A DNA stretch of 64,000 nt from assembly GCF_000785105.2 (NCBI RefSeq), contig NZ_CP018906.1, positions 682,001-746,000 on the forward strand. The letters run 5' to 3'. Within the stretch, counting starts at the first letter, position 1, and each line of letters begins with the position of its first letter. Below the pieces are notes generated by a model. The model saw only the letters and a list, made by a program, of their open reading frames with translations, did no database searches and was not told the DNA's origin. The DNA is from Lentilactobacillus curieae (GTDB lineage Bacteria > Bacillota > Bacilli > Lactobacillales > Lactobacillaceae). This document shows positions 53,243 to 61,736 of this stretch, piece by piece. A program made the translations under genes and the position numbers.

Positions 53243-53303
53243 GTGAGTTGACACTCACTTTGAAATTGATATAATTAGTTTGAAAAGTGAGTGGCCACTC
53301 ACT
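53243..53303 (+). promoter_or_regulatory. ABC-exporter promoter with two TetR-type operators
   Basis: TTGACA (53248-53253) and TATAAT (53270-53275) are 16 bp apart. Operator 1, GTGAGTTGACACTCAC (53243-53258), contains the -35 box. Operator 2, AGTGAGTGGCCACTCACT (53286-53303), is a perfect 18-bp palindrome just past the start of transcription. Their centres are 44 bp apart, close to four helical turns. The TetR gene at the end of the operon is the likely ligand. Confidence 0.85.
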
Positions 53304-53317
53304 AAGGAGGCAAACTA

Positions 53318-54058
53318 ATGACTGACCTTATTAAAGTAACCAACGTTAATAAGTCTTATAACGGTAAGTTAACGCTTGAATCAATTAATTTAGTAGCTAA
53401 ATCCAACCAAGTACTAGGTTTACTCGGTCCTTCTGGGGCCGGGAAAACCACACTAATCAAAATCATTATGGGCATGGAACATCCTGATTCTGGAACTGCG
53501 ACCGTTTTTGATCAGCAAATGCCAAATCGAGAAGTATTACAGTCTATCGGGTTTATGGCTCAAGAAGACGCTTTATATTCAAGTTTATCCGCTCGCGAAA
53601 ATCTTCGGTTCTTCGCAGAGTTATTTCAACTAAATAAAGATGATATTGAGAACCGAATCAACTACGTTGCCAGTATCGTCGACCTAGTTCCCGATTTAAA
53701 TAGGCGGGTCAGCAATTTTTCCGGCGGAATGAAGCGGCGCTTATCACTAGCAATTAGCTTAATTGCAGATCCCAAAATTTTGATTTTGGATGAACCAACC
53801 GTGGGAATTGATCCTGAGCTTAGACGGCAAATCTGGAACGAACTCCATAAGTACCGCGATGAAGGAAAGACAATTATCATCACAACGCACGTAATGGAAG
53901 ACGCCGCTCAGTGTGATAACCTCGCTATGATTAGGAACGGTAAGATAATTAGTTCTGGTTCGCCTGAAGAAATGAAACAAGCGTACCACGCAAAAGATTT
54001 GGAAGAAGTATTTTTAACAGCGGGGAGGGTTACAAATGAGAATTCTGTCAATAACTAA
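53318..54058 (+). CDS. ABC exporter ATP-binding protein
   Basis: 246 aa. Walker A GPSGAGKTT, signature NFSGGMKRRLS, Walker B ILILDEPTVGID, H-loop TTHVM: the DrrA/CcmA type that works with ABC-2 permeases in drug or antibiotic export. TAAGGAGG precedes the start. It overlaps the permease gene by 23 bp and is the first gene of an exporter-permease-TetR operon. Confidence 0.92.
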   Translation: MTDLIKVTNVNKSYNGKLTLESINLVAKSNQVLGLLGPSGAGKTTLIKIIMGMEHPDSGTATVFDQQMPNREVLQSIGFMAQEDALYSSLSARENLRFFAELFQLNKDDIENRINYVASIVDLVPDLNRRVSNFSGGMKRRLSLAISLIADPKILILDEPTVGIDPELRRQIWNELHKYRDEGKTIIITTHVMEDAAQCDNLAMIRNGKIISSGSPEEMKQAYHAKDLEEVFLTAGRVTNENSVNN

Positions 54059-55205
54059 GCGAATCATTAAGGAAATGCGCCGTGATAAAAGAACTTTGGC
54101 GTTGATGTTTGTCGCCCCTCTATTTATTCTGACGTTAATGTTCTTTTTGTTTCAGCAAAATTCTGACGTTGTAGCAAAAGTTGGAGTACACAATGTTCCA
54201 GCAGCTGTCACTAAGCAAATCAAAAATAAGCACATTGAATTTAAACATTTCGATAACAAGCAATCAGCTAAAGAAAACATTCGCAATCATGATTTAGACG
54301 GCTACATTTCAAAAAACGGAAACCAGTTACACGTAACTTACCAAAATGCGAGCCAAACCCAAGCTGGAATCATAAAGAAATCAGTTCAAGCTGCGTTAGT
54401 AAAACTACAAATCAAAAAACTTGCTACCGGTGGTCAAAAAGCCCGTTTAGCAATTAACAAAATGCAGTCACAGATTAAACAAATCTCCGCTCAACTACCA
54501 GCCCAAGCACGTTCACGGATTAAGCAACCGCAAACCACAAACCAAGGGTTTTCAAATTCGACCCTAACGATGAAGAATGGTTACTTATATGGCAATAGTG
54601 ACTCAACATTTTTCTCAACGATGTTCCCCATTTTTGTAGGTTTCGTTGTCTTCTTCTTCGTTTTCTTAATCTCAGGAATTTCCCTGCTTCGCGAACGTAA
54701 TACCCGTACGCTGGACAGATTACTGGCAACTCCAGTTAAACGAAGCGAAATTATCTTTGGTTATATTTGCGGTTACGGTTTGTTTGCGATTGTGCAAACA
54801 TTAATCGTTGTTCTTTACTGCATTTATGGTCTTCAAGTCCAAATTTTAGGTAGCATTTGGTTAGTATTGTTAATTTGTTTCCTATTAGCTTTAGTTGCCT
54901 TATCGATTGGACTATTTGTATCAACATTTGCTGCCTCAGAATTTCAAATGATGCAGTTCATTCCAATCCTAGTCATCCCCCAAATTTTCTTCTCTGGAAT
55001 TATTCCCGTTGAAAACATGGCTGGTTGGTTACAAGTCATTGCCCATATAATGCCACTCTATTATGGAGCTAGTGCATTAACCGACGTGATTCAAAAATCA
55101 GCAACTTTGAGCTCCGTTTCAATTCCGGTGCTAATACTCTTATTCTTCTTCGTTGTGTTTACAGTTCTCAATGTAGTAGGCATGCGTCGTTACCGGAAAG
55201 TGTAG
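54036..55205 (+). CDS. ABC-2 type permease
   Basis: 389 aa. One N-terminal membrane segment (about 20-42), an extracellular region of about 140 residues rich in Gln/Lys, then five C-terminal segments with LLRERNTRTLDRLLATPVKR, the ABC-2/YhgE-like signature. It forms the pump with the ATPase upstream. Its stop is directly followed by the tetR start. Confidence 0.92.
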   Translation: MRILSITKRIIKEMRRDKRTLALMFVAPLFILTLMFFLFQQNSDVVAKVGVHNVPAAVTKQIKNKHIEFKHFDNKQSAKENIRNHDLDGYISKNGNQLHVTYQNASQTQAGIIKKSVQAALVKLQIKKLATGGQKARLAINKMQSQIKQISAQLPAQARSRIKQPQTTNQGFSNSTLTMKNGYLYGNSDSTFFSTMFPIFVGFVVFFFVFLISGISLLRERNTRTLDRLLATPVKRSEIIFGYICGYGLFAIVQTLIVVLYCIYGLQVQILGSIWLVLLICFLLALVALSIGLFVSTFAASEFQMMQFIPILVIPQIFFSGIIPVENMAGWLQVIAHIMPLYYGASALTDVIQKSATLSSVSIPVLILLFFFVVFTVLNVVGMRRYRKV

Positions 55206-55862
55206 GTGAATATAGTGACCTCAACTTCAATCAAATCTTTTTACAACGAAGACATAAACACCGATGAGAACTTACCTAATAAGCAAAAGCAAGTGATCAA
55301 AGCTGCCTTAGAATTATTTTCGACAAAGGGATTTAGCCAAACAACCACCACTGATATTGCCGAAAAAGCCGGTGTGTCTCAAGGAACTGTTTATAAACGA
55401 TTTCGCACTAAAGACGAATTGCTTCAGGCAGTCTTATCACCAATCTTCCAAAAAAGTCTCCCTAAAGCAATCGATGAATTTAAAAACCAAGTTGAAAGTG
55501 CAGATCAAAGCGATTTACGTAAACTACTGAAGTATAGTTTTCAAAATCGGTTTGAATTTATTATCGCAAACCAGCAATACATCAAAATAATGTTTACTGA
55601 AGCGCTTAGTAACGATCAATTAAAATCAGAACTAATCCAAGCATTTAGCGCCCTTTCTTTAGGAGCATTACCTAAAATTATCGAAAAGTTTAAAGCAGAA
55701 AAAAAGATCGTTGATTGGCCAACAAAACGAATAGTTCAATATTTAATTGCGACTGGAGCTAGTTACGCTGTCCAACCAATTCTTTTAGACTTACCTCTTG
55801 ATCCGGATCAGGCATCAACTGATGCAGCCGAATTTTTGTACCAAGCATTGTCTGTAAAATAA
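55206..55862 (+). CDS. TetR-family repressor of the ABC exporter operon
   Basis: 218 aa. The helix-turn-helix TTTTDIAEKAGVSQGTVYKRF (about residues 45-65) is standard for TetR. The start is GTG at 55206, immediately after the permease stop; another GTG nine bases on is possible. As the last gene of the operon whose promoter carries two TetR-like palindromes, it probably represses its own operon and is released by an exported compound. Confidence 0.9.
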   Translation: MNIVTSTSIKSFYNEDINTDENLPNKQKQVIKAALELFSTKGFSQTTTTDIAEKAGVSQGTVYKRFRTKDELLQAVLSPIFQKSLPKAIDEFKNQVESADQSDLRKLLKYSFQNRFEFIIANQQYIKIMFTEALSNDQLKSELIQAFSALSLGALPKIIEKFKAEKKIVDWPTKRIVQYLIATGASYAVQPILLDLPLDPDQASTDAAEFLYQALSVK

Positions 55863-55881
55863 AAAACATTTAAAAATAGCC

Positions 55882-56206
55882 TTGACAAAAAATTACGACA
55901 CGATTAGTATTATCATTAAATTTTAATGAATATCGAATTTAAGGCTCAGACGAGAAGAGTAACTTCTAAGTGGCTTTCAAAGAGAACCCGGCTGGTGTGA
56001 AAGGGTAAAGCTAACGGAAGTGAATATGAACTCGAAATAGCCATCCCGCAGTTAACGCTGTGGTATCGGGAGCAACCGTTACATTGCCGAAGTATCAACA
56101 GGTACTTTTTGAGGTAACGTCTGCGAGGGCGCTACAAACCAAGGGTGGTAACGCGAAAGCACTCGCCCCTTCATCAGAAATGGTGTTGGGGTGAGTGCTT
56201 TTTTAT
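55882..56206 (+). promoter_or_regulatory. T-box riboswitch (methionine) with promoter
   Basis: Promoter TTGACA (55882-55887) and TAGTAT (55905-55910), 17 bp apart. The leader has the Stem I start (GGCTCAGACGAGAAGAGTA), the conserved T-box AAGGGTGGTAACGCG (56141-56155), and a terminator (AAAGCACTCGCCCC with GGGGTGAGTGCTTT, then T-rich). TGGT in the bulge pairs with an ACCA acceptor end, as in tRNA-Met. ATG at 56026-56028, in the GTGAATATGAAC loop, is the likely specifier codon. It controls luxS-metE-metF. Confidence 0.9.
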
Positions 56207-56280
56207 TTACTCATATTCAATATTGAATTCGAAATTCATTAAAAAAAAATGCTAATTAAAGTTAAAAGGAGATTTTTATT

Positions 56281-56754
56281 ATGGCAAAAGTTGAAAGTTT
56301 TACACTGGATCACACAAAGGTTAAGGCACCATACGTACGGTTAATCACTGAGGAACATGGCGACAAGGGTGACGTGATTTCAAACTATGATTTACGATTA
56401 GTTCAACCTAACGAAAATGCAATTCCAACAGCCGGATTACACACAATTGAACATCTGCTGGCTGGCCTACTTCGCGATCGTTTAACCGGCGTAATTGATT
56501 GTTCACCCTTTGGCTGTCGAACGGGATTTCATCTAATCACTTGGGGTGAGCATTCAACTACTGAAGTTGCTAAGGCACTAAAGAGTTCTCTAGAAGAAAT
56601 CGCAACAGTAACCAAATGGGAAGATGTTCCTGGCACCGACATTACTAGTTGCGGTAACTACCGTGATCATTCACTTTTCTCAGCAAAAGAATGGAGTAAG
56701 AAAATTCTCGATGAGGGAATTTCTGACGAACCATTCGAACGCAATGTAATCTAG
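56281..56754 (+). CDS. luxS: S-ribosylhomocysteine lyase
   Basis: 157 aa. It splits S-ribosylhomocysteine to homocysteine and DPD, the precursor of AI-2. The metal ligands H54, H58 (HTIEH) and C124, and the catalytic C79 (FGCRTGF) are present. AAAGGAG precedes the ATG. It is first in an operon with metE and metF under a Met T-box, so here its main job is likely to be supplying homocysteine for methionine synthesis. Confidence 0.96.
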   Translation: MAKVESFTLDHTKVKAPYVRLITEEHGDKGDVISNYDLRLVQPNENAIPTAGLHTIEHLLAGLLRDRLTGVIDCSPFGCRTGFHLITWGEHSTTEVAKALKSSLEEIATVTKWEDVPGTDITSCGNYRDHSLFSAKEWSKKILDEGISDEPFERNVI

Positions 56755-56781
56755 TTACTAAACCTTAAAGGAGGCTATGCT

Positions 56782-59067
56782 ATGACAACCACTATTATCG
56801 GATTCCCAAGAATTGGTCACCATCGTGAACTTAAATTCGCTACTGAACATTACTGGAAAAACAAGATCAGCAAGGAAGAATTGCTTGAAAAGGCAAAAAC
56901 AATTCGGCAAAACCACTGGCAAGCTCAGTTAGATGCTGGGATTGATTTGATTCCCGTCGGCGACTTTTCTTTTTTTGATGGTCTGTTGGACACCGCAAAC
57001 CTATTGAACGTGGTTCCCAATCGGTATAAGCAATTAAACTTATCACCACTTGATGAATACTTTGCTCAAGCCCGTGGTCGTCAAAGCGATGGCACTTCGA
57101 TTAAGGCACTCTCCATGAAAAAATGGTTCAACACCAATTATCACTACATTGTTCCTGAATTTTCAAAAACTACCGAGATTAAATTAGTTGGAAATAAACT
57201 GTTCGAAGAAGTTGCAGAAGCTCAAGCACTTAACGTTCCTGTAAAAGCTGTTATTACTGGCCCCTACACGCTATTAAGACTTAGCCGTTTCGTAGACGGC
57301 ACCACTCCAAACGAATATGTAAATAGCTTAGTTTCTGCATATAAAGCCGTTCTGGCAAAACTGGCTAGTCAACATGTTGAATGGGTTCAAATTGATGAAC
57401 CAGCACTTTGTTTTGACGTTACCACTCATGAGAAAAACGTATTTGACCAGTTGTATGACGGAATCCTAGCTGAAAAATCTGGGGTAAAGGTTCTATTACA
57501 AACCTACTTTGGTGATATTCGTGACATTTACAATGACGTAGTCTCAAAGGATTTTGACGGAATTGGTTTGGACTTTATTGAAGGTAAATACAACCAAGAA
57601 TTAGTAGAAAAATCTGGTTTTCCAGCTGACAAAGTATTATTTGCCGGGGTTCTAAACGGTAAGAACATCTGGAGAAACCATTATTCAGAAACCATAAAGA
57701 CTTTGAATCAACTAGGTATAAAGTCAAATATCATTTTGAACACCTCATGTTCTTTACTCCATGTCCCATATTCCGCTGAAGACGAAACCGAATTACCGGG
57801 CGATGTTAAACAACACTTATCATTTGCCATTCAAAAACTGTCAGAACTAAAGGATATCGATTGGATTTTTTCAAATAAGGATAAAGAAGATAAAATTCTC
57901 AAAAACAATGATGCTTTGTTTAGCAACGTTAAACATCCCGTAAATGAAGATGTTCGAAAGGAAATTACCTCATTAACCGATGCAGACTACACTCGTTTAC
58001 CAAAGCGCAGTGAACGCGAACAAATTCAAAAAGATGAATTTAAGCTCCCTATTCTGCCAACTACTACTATTGGATCGTTTCCACAAACTAAAGATGTGCG
58101 CCAAAATCGTTCCAAGCTCCGCAAAGGTGAAATCACCCGCGAAGAATACGACCAATTTAATAACGATAAAATTAAACGAATCATTAAGTTCCAGGAAGAG
58201 ATTGGCTTAGATGTATTGGTTCATGGTGAATATGAACGAAACGACATGGTTGAATATTTTGGTGAAAAACTTGATGGGTTTGTATTTACCCAAAACGGTT
58301 GGGTTCAATCATACGGTACTAGAGGTGTTAAACCTCCAATCATCTGGGGCGATATCTCTAGAAACGCTCCGATTACTGTTAAGGATACCGTTTTCGCAAA
58401 GAATTTAACTAACAAACCAGTTAAGGGAATGCTAACTGGCCCAGTGACGATTTTCAACTGGTCTTTCCCACGTGAAGATGTTTCTCCTAAAGAATCAGTG
58501 ACTCAAATTGCCTTAGCTCTCCAAGATGAAGTTCTTGATTTGGAAAAAAATGATATCAAAATTATTCAAATTGACGAGCCAGCACTTAGAGAAAACCTAC
58601 CACTTAGAAAATCAAACTGGTATTCAAACTATCTCGATTGGGCAGTACCGGCATTCCGCCTAGTTCATAGTAAAGTTGCCCCTTCAACCCAGATTCATAC
58701 TCATATGTGCTACAGTGAATTTGGCGATATCATTAAGGCGATCGATGCGTTAGACGCTGATGTTATTTCGTTCGAAGCATCAAGAGCAGACTTTACCTTA
58801 ATTGATCAATTGGTTGAAGCTAACTTCCAAACAGAAGTTGGCCCTGGAGTTTACGATATTCACTCACCAAGAGTCCCATCAGAGGACGAAGTCGAAAGTT
58901 TGATCAAGCAATTAGTTGATAAACTGCCACTTGAAAAGATCTGGGTTAACCCCGACTGTGGTTTAAAGACTCGTTCAGAGGATGAATCATTCCAAAGCTT
59001 AAAGAATATTGTTAATGCTACCAGGAAAGTTAGGAGTGAAATCCATGAACCTAACGGAGTTATCTAA
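56782..59067 (+). CDS. metE: Cobalamin-independent methionine synthase
   Basis: 761 aa, full length. It transfers the methyl group from methyl-tetrahydropteroyl-glutamate to homocysteine. The zinc site is visible in IHTHMCYSEF (His, Cys) and NPDCGLKTR (Cys), with the catalytic core ILPTTTIGSFPQT in the second half. Starts 27 bp after luxS with AAAGGAGG. It needs zinc, unlike the cobalamin enzyme. It overlaps metF by 23 bp. Confidence 0.96.
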   Translation: MTTTIIGFPRIGHHRELKFATEHYWKNKISKEELLEKAKTIRQNHWQAQLDAGIDLIPVGDFSFFDGLLDTANLLNVVPNRYKQLNLSPLDEYFAQARGRQSDGTSIKALSMKKWFNTNYHYIVPEFSKTTEIKLVGNKLFEEVAEAQALNVPVKAVITGPYTLLRLSRFVDGTTPNEYVNSLVSAYKAVLAKLASQHVEWVQIDEPALCFDVTTHEKNVFDQLYDGILAEKSGVKVLLQTYFGDIRDIYNDVVSKDFDGIGLDFIEGKYNQELVEKSGFPADKVLFAGVLNGKNIWRNHYSETIKTLNQLGIKSNIILNTSCSLLHVPYSAEDETELPGDVKQHLSFAIQKLSELKDIDWIFSNKDKEDKILKNNDALFSNVKHPVNEDVRKEITSLTDADYTRLPKRSEREQIQKDEFKLPILPTTTIGSFPQTKDVRQNRSKLRKGEITREEYDQFNNDKIKRIIKFQEEIGLDVLVHGEYERNDMVEYFGEKLDGFVFTQNGWVQSYGTRGVKPPIIWGDISRNAPITVKDTVFAKNLTNKPVKGMLTGPVTIFNWSFPREDVSPKESVTQIALALQDEVLDLEKNDIKIIQIDEPALRENLPLRKSNWYSNYLDWAVPAFRLVHSKVAPSTQIHTHMCYSEFGDIIKAIDALDADVISFEASRADFTLIDQLVEANFQTEVGPGVYDIHSPRVPSEDEVESLIKQLVDKLPLEKIWVNPDCGLKTRSEDESFQSLKNIVNATRKVRSEIHEPNGVI

Positions 59068-59923
59068 AACGAAAACTATTTTCTCACTAGAAGTTTTTCC
59101 ACCCAAGAAAACCTCCCCCAACTCAACTGTTCTGGACACCATTTCAAAATTTAAAGCCGTCAATCCAGACTTTATCTCAGTTACGTTAGGAGCCGGTGGA
59201 AGTAACCACTTTGAGGGAACCATTGAAGTTGCAGATATCATCCAAAATCAATTGGGAATTGAAGCAGTTGCCCATGTGCCAGGCCTTTATCAGTCAAAGC
59301 AAGATGTATTAAAGTTGCTGGATAAGCTAAATTCAATTAACGTCGAAAATGTTTTGGCGCTTCGTGGTGACCACATTCCAGAACGCAAACCGGTTGGCGA
59401 TTTTAACCACGCAAACGAATTAGTTGAATTCATTAAAGAAAACCGACCAGAGTTTGATGTCACTGGGGCTTGCTACCCAAACTGCCATCAAGATTCTAAA
59501 GATTTTATTGACGATATCGCAAACCTAAAACGAAAAGTGGAATGTGGTGCTGACCACCTAATCACACAATTGTTCTTTGATAACAACGCCTTCTACGATT
59601 TTTACGAAAAAACTAGAATTGCGGGAATCAACGTACCAATTGAAGCTGGAATCATGCCATGTACTAATAAGAATCAAATTGATAGAATCACTGCCATCAC
59701 CGGTGTACCAGTTCCTCGAAAATTCAGAGCGATTCTCGATCGTTATGCAGATAATAAGGAAGCAATGCGCGATGCAGGGATCGCCTTTGCAGTTGACCAA
59801 ATTATCGACCTAGTTTCACAAGGGGTGGATGGAATCCATCTCTACACGATGAATCGAGCAGATATTGCTTGTAGAATTTATGAAGATACAAAGTCCGTGT
59901 TCAAGGCAGCAGAAGTTAAATAA
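59045..59923 (+). CDS. metF: Methylenetetrahydrofolate reductase
   Basis: 292 aa from the ATG at 59045, behind AGGAGTGAAATC; an in-frame ATG at 59009 lies inside metE. It makes methyl-THF for MetE. FSLEVFPPKK (catalytic Glu), VTLGAGGS and LALRGD are family stretches. Last gene of the operon, so homocysteine supply, methyl donor and methyl transfer are co-regulated. Confidence 0.95.
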   Translation: MNLTELSKTKTIFSLEVFPPKKTSPNSTVLDTISKFKAVNPDFISVTLGAGGSNHFEGTIEVADIIQNQLGIEAVAHVPGLYQSKQDVLKLLDKLNSINVENVLALRGDHIPERKPVGDFNHANELVEFIKENRPEFDVTGACYPNCHQDSKDFIDDIANLKRKVECGADHLITQLFFDNNAFYDFYEKTRIAGINVPIEAGIMPCTNKNQIDRITAITGVPVPRKFRAILDRYADNKEAMRDAGIAFAVDQIIDLVSQGVDGIHLYTMNRADIACRIYEDTKSVFKAAEVK

Positions 59924-59946
59924 TAACAATATCAATTGTGAAAATC

Positions 59947-59982
59947 AAAAAGCTGATGAACTGTAAAGTTCATCAGCTTTTT
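59947..59982. terminator. Bidirectional terminator
   Basis: A perfect 16-bp stem (AAAAAGCTGATGAACT and complement) with loop GTAA, between metF and the converging azlD. Confidence 0.92.
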
Positions 59983-59991
59983 CTATATCTA

Positions 59992-60312
59992 TTACATAAT
60001 CAATCGCACCACAGCCATCGAGATTACCCCTACGATTACAACCACCATTAAGCTTTTTGAAATTACACCACTAATAATGGTTGGAACTGAAGCAATTAAA
60101 TTTTCAATGTTAAATGCTGGCCAGGCACCCTTTTGGTAAACCAACAAACTTTCCACAAAAATTGCGGTCAAGATTGCAACTGGAACAAAACTAAGAAAGC
60201 TCATCACTCCCTTAGAAATCTTAAACTTCTGAACAATAATAAACGGCACTACTCTAAGCAACCACGTTACTACCCCACTTGCAATAATCGTTCCATAAAC
60301 ATAACTAGTCAC
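59992..60312 (-). CDS. azlD: AzlD-family branched-chain amino acid exporter subunit
   Basis: 106 aa from a GTG at 60312; GGTGGAG lies five bases upstream and the start overlaps the azlC stop as GTGA, the usual coupled arrangement. A longer frame to 60342 lies inside azlC. Four hydrophobic segments with VVTWLLRVVPFIIV near the start are typical. The AzlCD pair exports branched-chain amino acids or their analogues. Confidence 0.9.
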   Translation of the reverse strand: MTSYVYGTIIASGVVTWLLRVVPFIIVQKFKISKGVMSFLSFVPVAILTAIFVESLLVYQKGAWPAFNIENLIASVPTIISGVISKSLMVVVIVGVISMAVVRLIM

Positions 60313-61010
60313 TTTTTCTCCACCACCATTCCGAAGAAACAACCAAGAATTGTTGCTACCAAAATTGCACTGTTACCAGGCATAAACCTCATTAATACAA
60401 AGACACACACTGCAACAAAACCGGCAACTTTAAGGTGCATTATTAATGGTTTGCTTCTATCAGTAATCATCTGAAGATAAAGCAGGCCAATGAACATTGC
60501 TACTACAGCAAAGTCTAGTCCTAATGTTTTGGGATCTGATACAGCACTACCTAAAATAGCTCCAATCGCAGTTGATAATGCCCATACTAAATATGCAACT
60601 ATGTTTGCGGAATTGAACCAAGAGCTGTTTAACTTTCGTTCTGTGTAATTCATTTTGTTCATCGACAACGCAAAAGTTTCGTCAGTTAGTAATGTTCCAA
60701 TCCCAATATTAGTAAGCATGTTTTCGCCCTTAAGATGCGGAGCGACCGTCATACTCATAAGACTCATCCGCGCATTAATCAAAAAAGTTGAAATTGTAAT
60801 GGCCAATATGGGACTATGTGACAACATCATTGACACGATTAAAAATTGGGCTGAACCTGCATAAACCACTAGCGACATGATAAAGACAGAGATAATTGAG
60901 AGGCTCGCAGCTTTGGCAACCACCCCAAAAGCTAGTCCAACCCCAATGTAACCGACCAAGGTGGGTACGACATCCTTGAGTCCTGCTTTAAATGTAAGTT
61001 CCTGATCCAA
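60309..61010 (-). CDS. azlC: AzlC-family branched-chain amino acid exporter subunit
   Basis: 233 aa with TTG start (GGGAG nine bases upstream). N-terminal GLKDVVPTLVGYIGVGLAFGVVAKAA and the NARMSLMSMTVAPHL stretch identify AzlC. It forms the export complex with AzlD, with which its stop overlaps. Confidence 0.92.
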   Translation of the reverse strand: MDQELTFKAGLKDVVPTLVGYIGVGLAFGVVAKAASLSIISVFIMSLVVYAGSAQFLIVSMMLSHSPILAITISTFLINARMSLMSMTVAPHLKGENMLTNIGIGTLLTDETFALSMNKMNYTERKLNSSWFNSANIVAYLVWALSTAIGAILGSAVSDPKTLGLDFAVVAMFIGLLYLQMITDRSKPLIMHLKVAGFVAVCVFVLMRFMPGNSAILVATILGCFFGMVVEKK

Positions 61011-61105
61011 TGAATATCACTCCCACTTAATTAAAAAAGTTTTAATATTAATTATACCAACATAACCGTTGTTATCAACGAGTTTTTGAAACACAGTTTG
61101 TGAAT

Positions 61106-61133
61106 TTGACATTGCTTATAGAAATGATAAGAT
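61106..61133 (+). promoter_or_regulatory. Promoter of the Spx-like gene
   Basis: TTGACA (61106-61111) and TAAGAT (61128-61133), 16 bp apart, leaving a leader of about 58 bases before the ATG. Confidence 0.7.
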
Positions 61134-61197
61134 ATAAGTGTAGAGAGGGGTAGGCTCTTTAAACCGTAAGTCGTTAAATTAGGACGGAGGTTTTAAT

Positions 61198-61599
61198 ATG
61201 ATTAACCTATATGTATCTTCAAGTAGTGCGTCGAGTCGTAAGGCAAAAGAATGGTTGGAAGCCAATGGTATTGAATTTAAAGAAAGAAATATCGGACGGA
61301 AACCACTTACGCGAGATGAAATTAAACAGCTCCTCTCTCTAACAGAAAATGGTAGTGAAGATATCGTATCTACCCGCGCAAGAATGTACGGCAAGATTAA
61401 GTCAAAAATCGATAACTTAACGCTATCACAGTTAATTGATGTGTTAGTGAAAAATCAGGAACTGATCAAGCGGCCGATCATTTTTAATGACCGAATCATG
61501 CAGATTGGGTTTAGCGAGGAAGATATCCGAGCTTTCCTACCGCGGAGTGTCCGGAAACAGAATTTAGAGTTAATGACCAAGAAGGCATTGACCGTATAA
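61198..61599 (+). CDS. Spx-family regulator paralogue without cysteines
   Basis: 133 aa, normal Spx length. The ArsC/Spx fold signatures are present (SSRKAKEWLEANGIEFKERN; KRPIIFNDRIMQIGFSEEDIRAFLP with the expected RPI). In Spx the residues at 10 and 13 form the CxxC redox switch; here they are S10 and S13 (SASS), and the whole protein has no Cys. If it binds RNA polymerase alpha, it cannot sense thiol oxidation itself. GGACGGAGG precedes the ATG. Confidence 0.88.
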   Translation: MINLYVSSSSASSRKAKEWLEANGIEFKERNIGRKPLTRDEIKQLLSLTENGSEDIVSTRARMYGKIKSKIDNLTLSQLIDVLVKNQELIKRPIIFNDRIMQIGFSEEDIRAFLPRSVRKQNLELMTKKALTV

Positions 61600-61625
61600 A
61601 AGGAGCGCCTAGGGCGCTCCTTTTT
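61599..61625 (+). terminator. Terminator overlapping the Spx-like stop codon
   Basis: AGGAGCGCC pairs with GGCGCTCCT around two or three bases, followed by T5. Confidence 0.85.
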
Positions 61626-61679
61626 ACTTGAACAATGTACGAATCAACAATCAAATTTCTTATAATTAGTCTTCCTAGT

Positions 61680-61695
61680 TTAGAATTGTTATAAT
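61680..61695. promoter_or_regulatory. PerR/Fur-like box over the -10 of the P1B ATPase gene
   Basis: TTAGAATTGTTATAA (61680-61694) matches the PerR box TTATAATNATTATAA at 12 of 14 fixed positions and overlaps a TATAAT -10 (61690-61695). Binding is inferred. Confidence 0.5.
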
Positions 61696-61736
61696 GTAGA
61701 TGTGAAAGATTCGACTAAACTAAAGGGGAGGATTAC

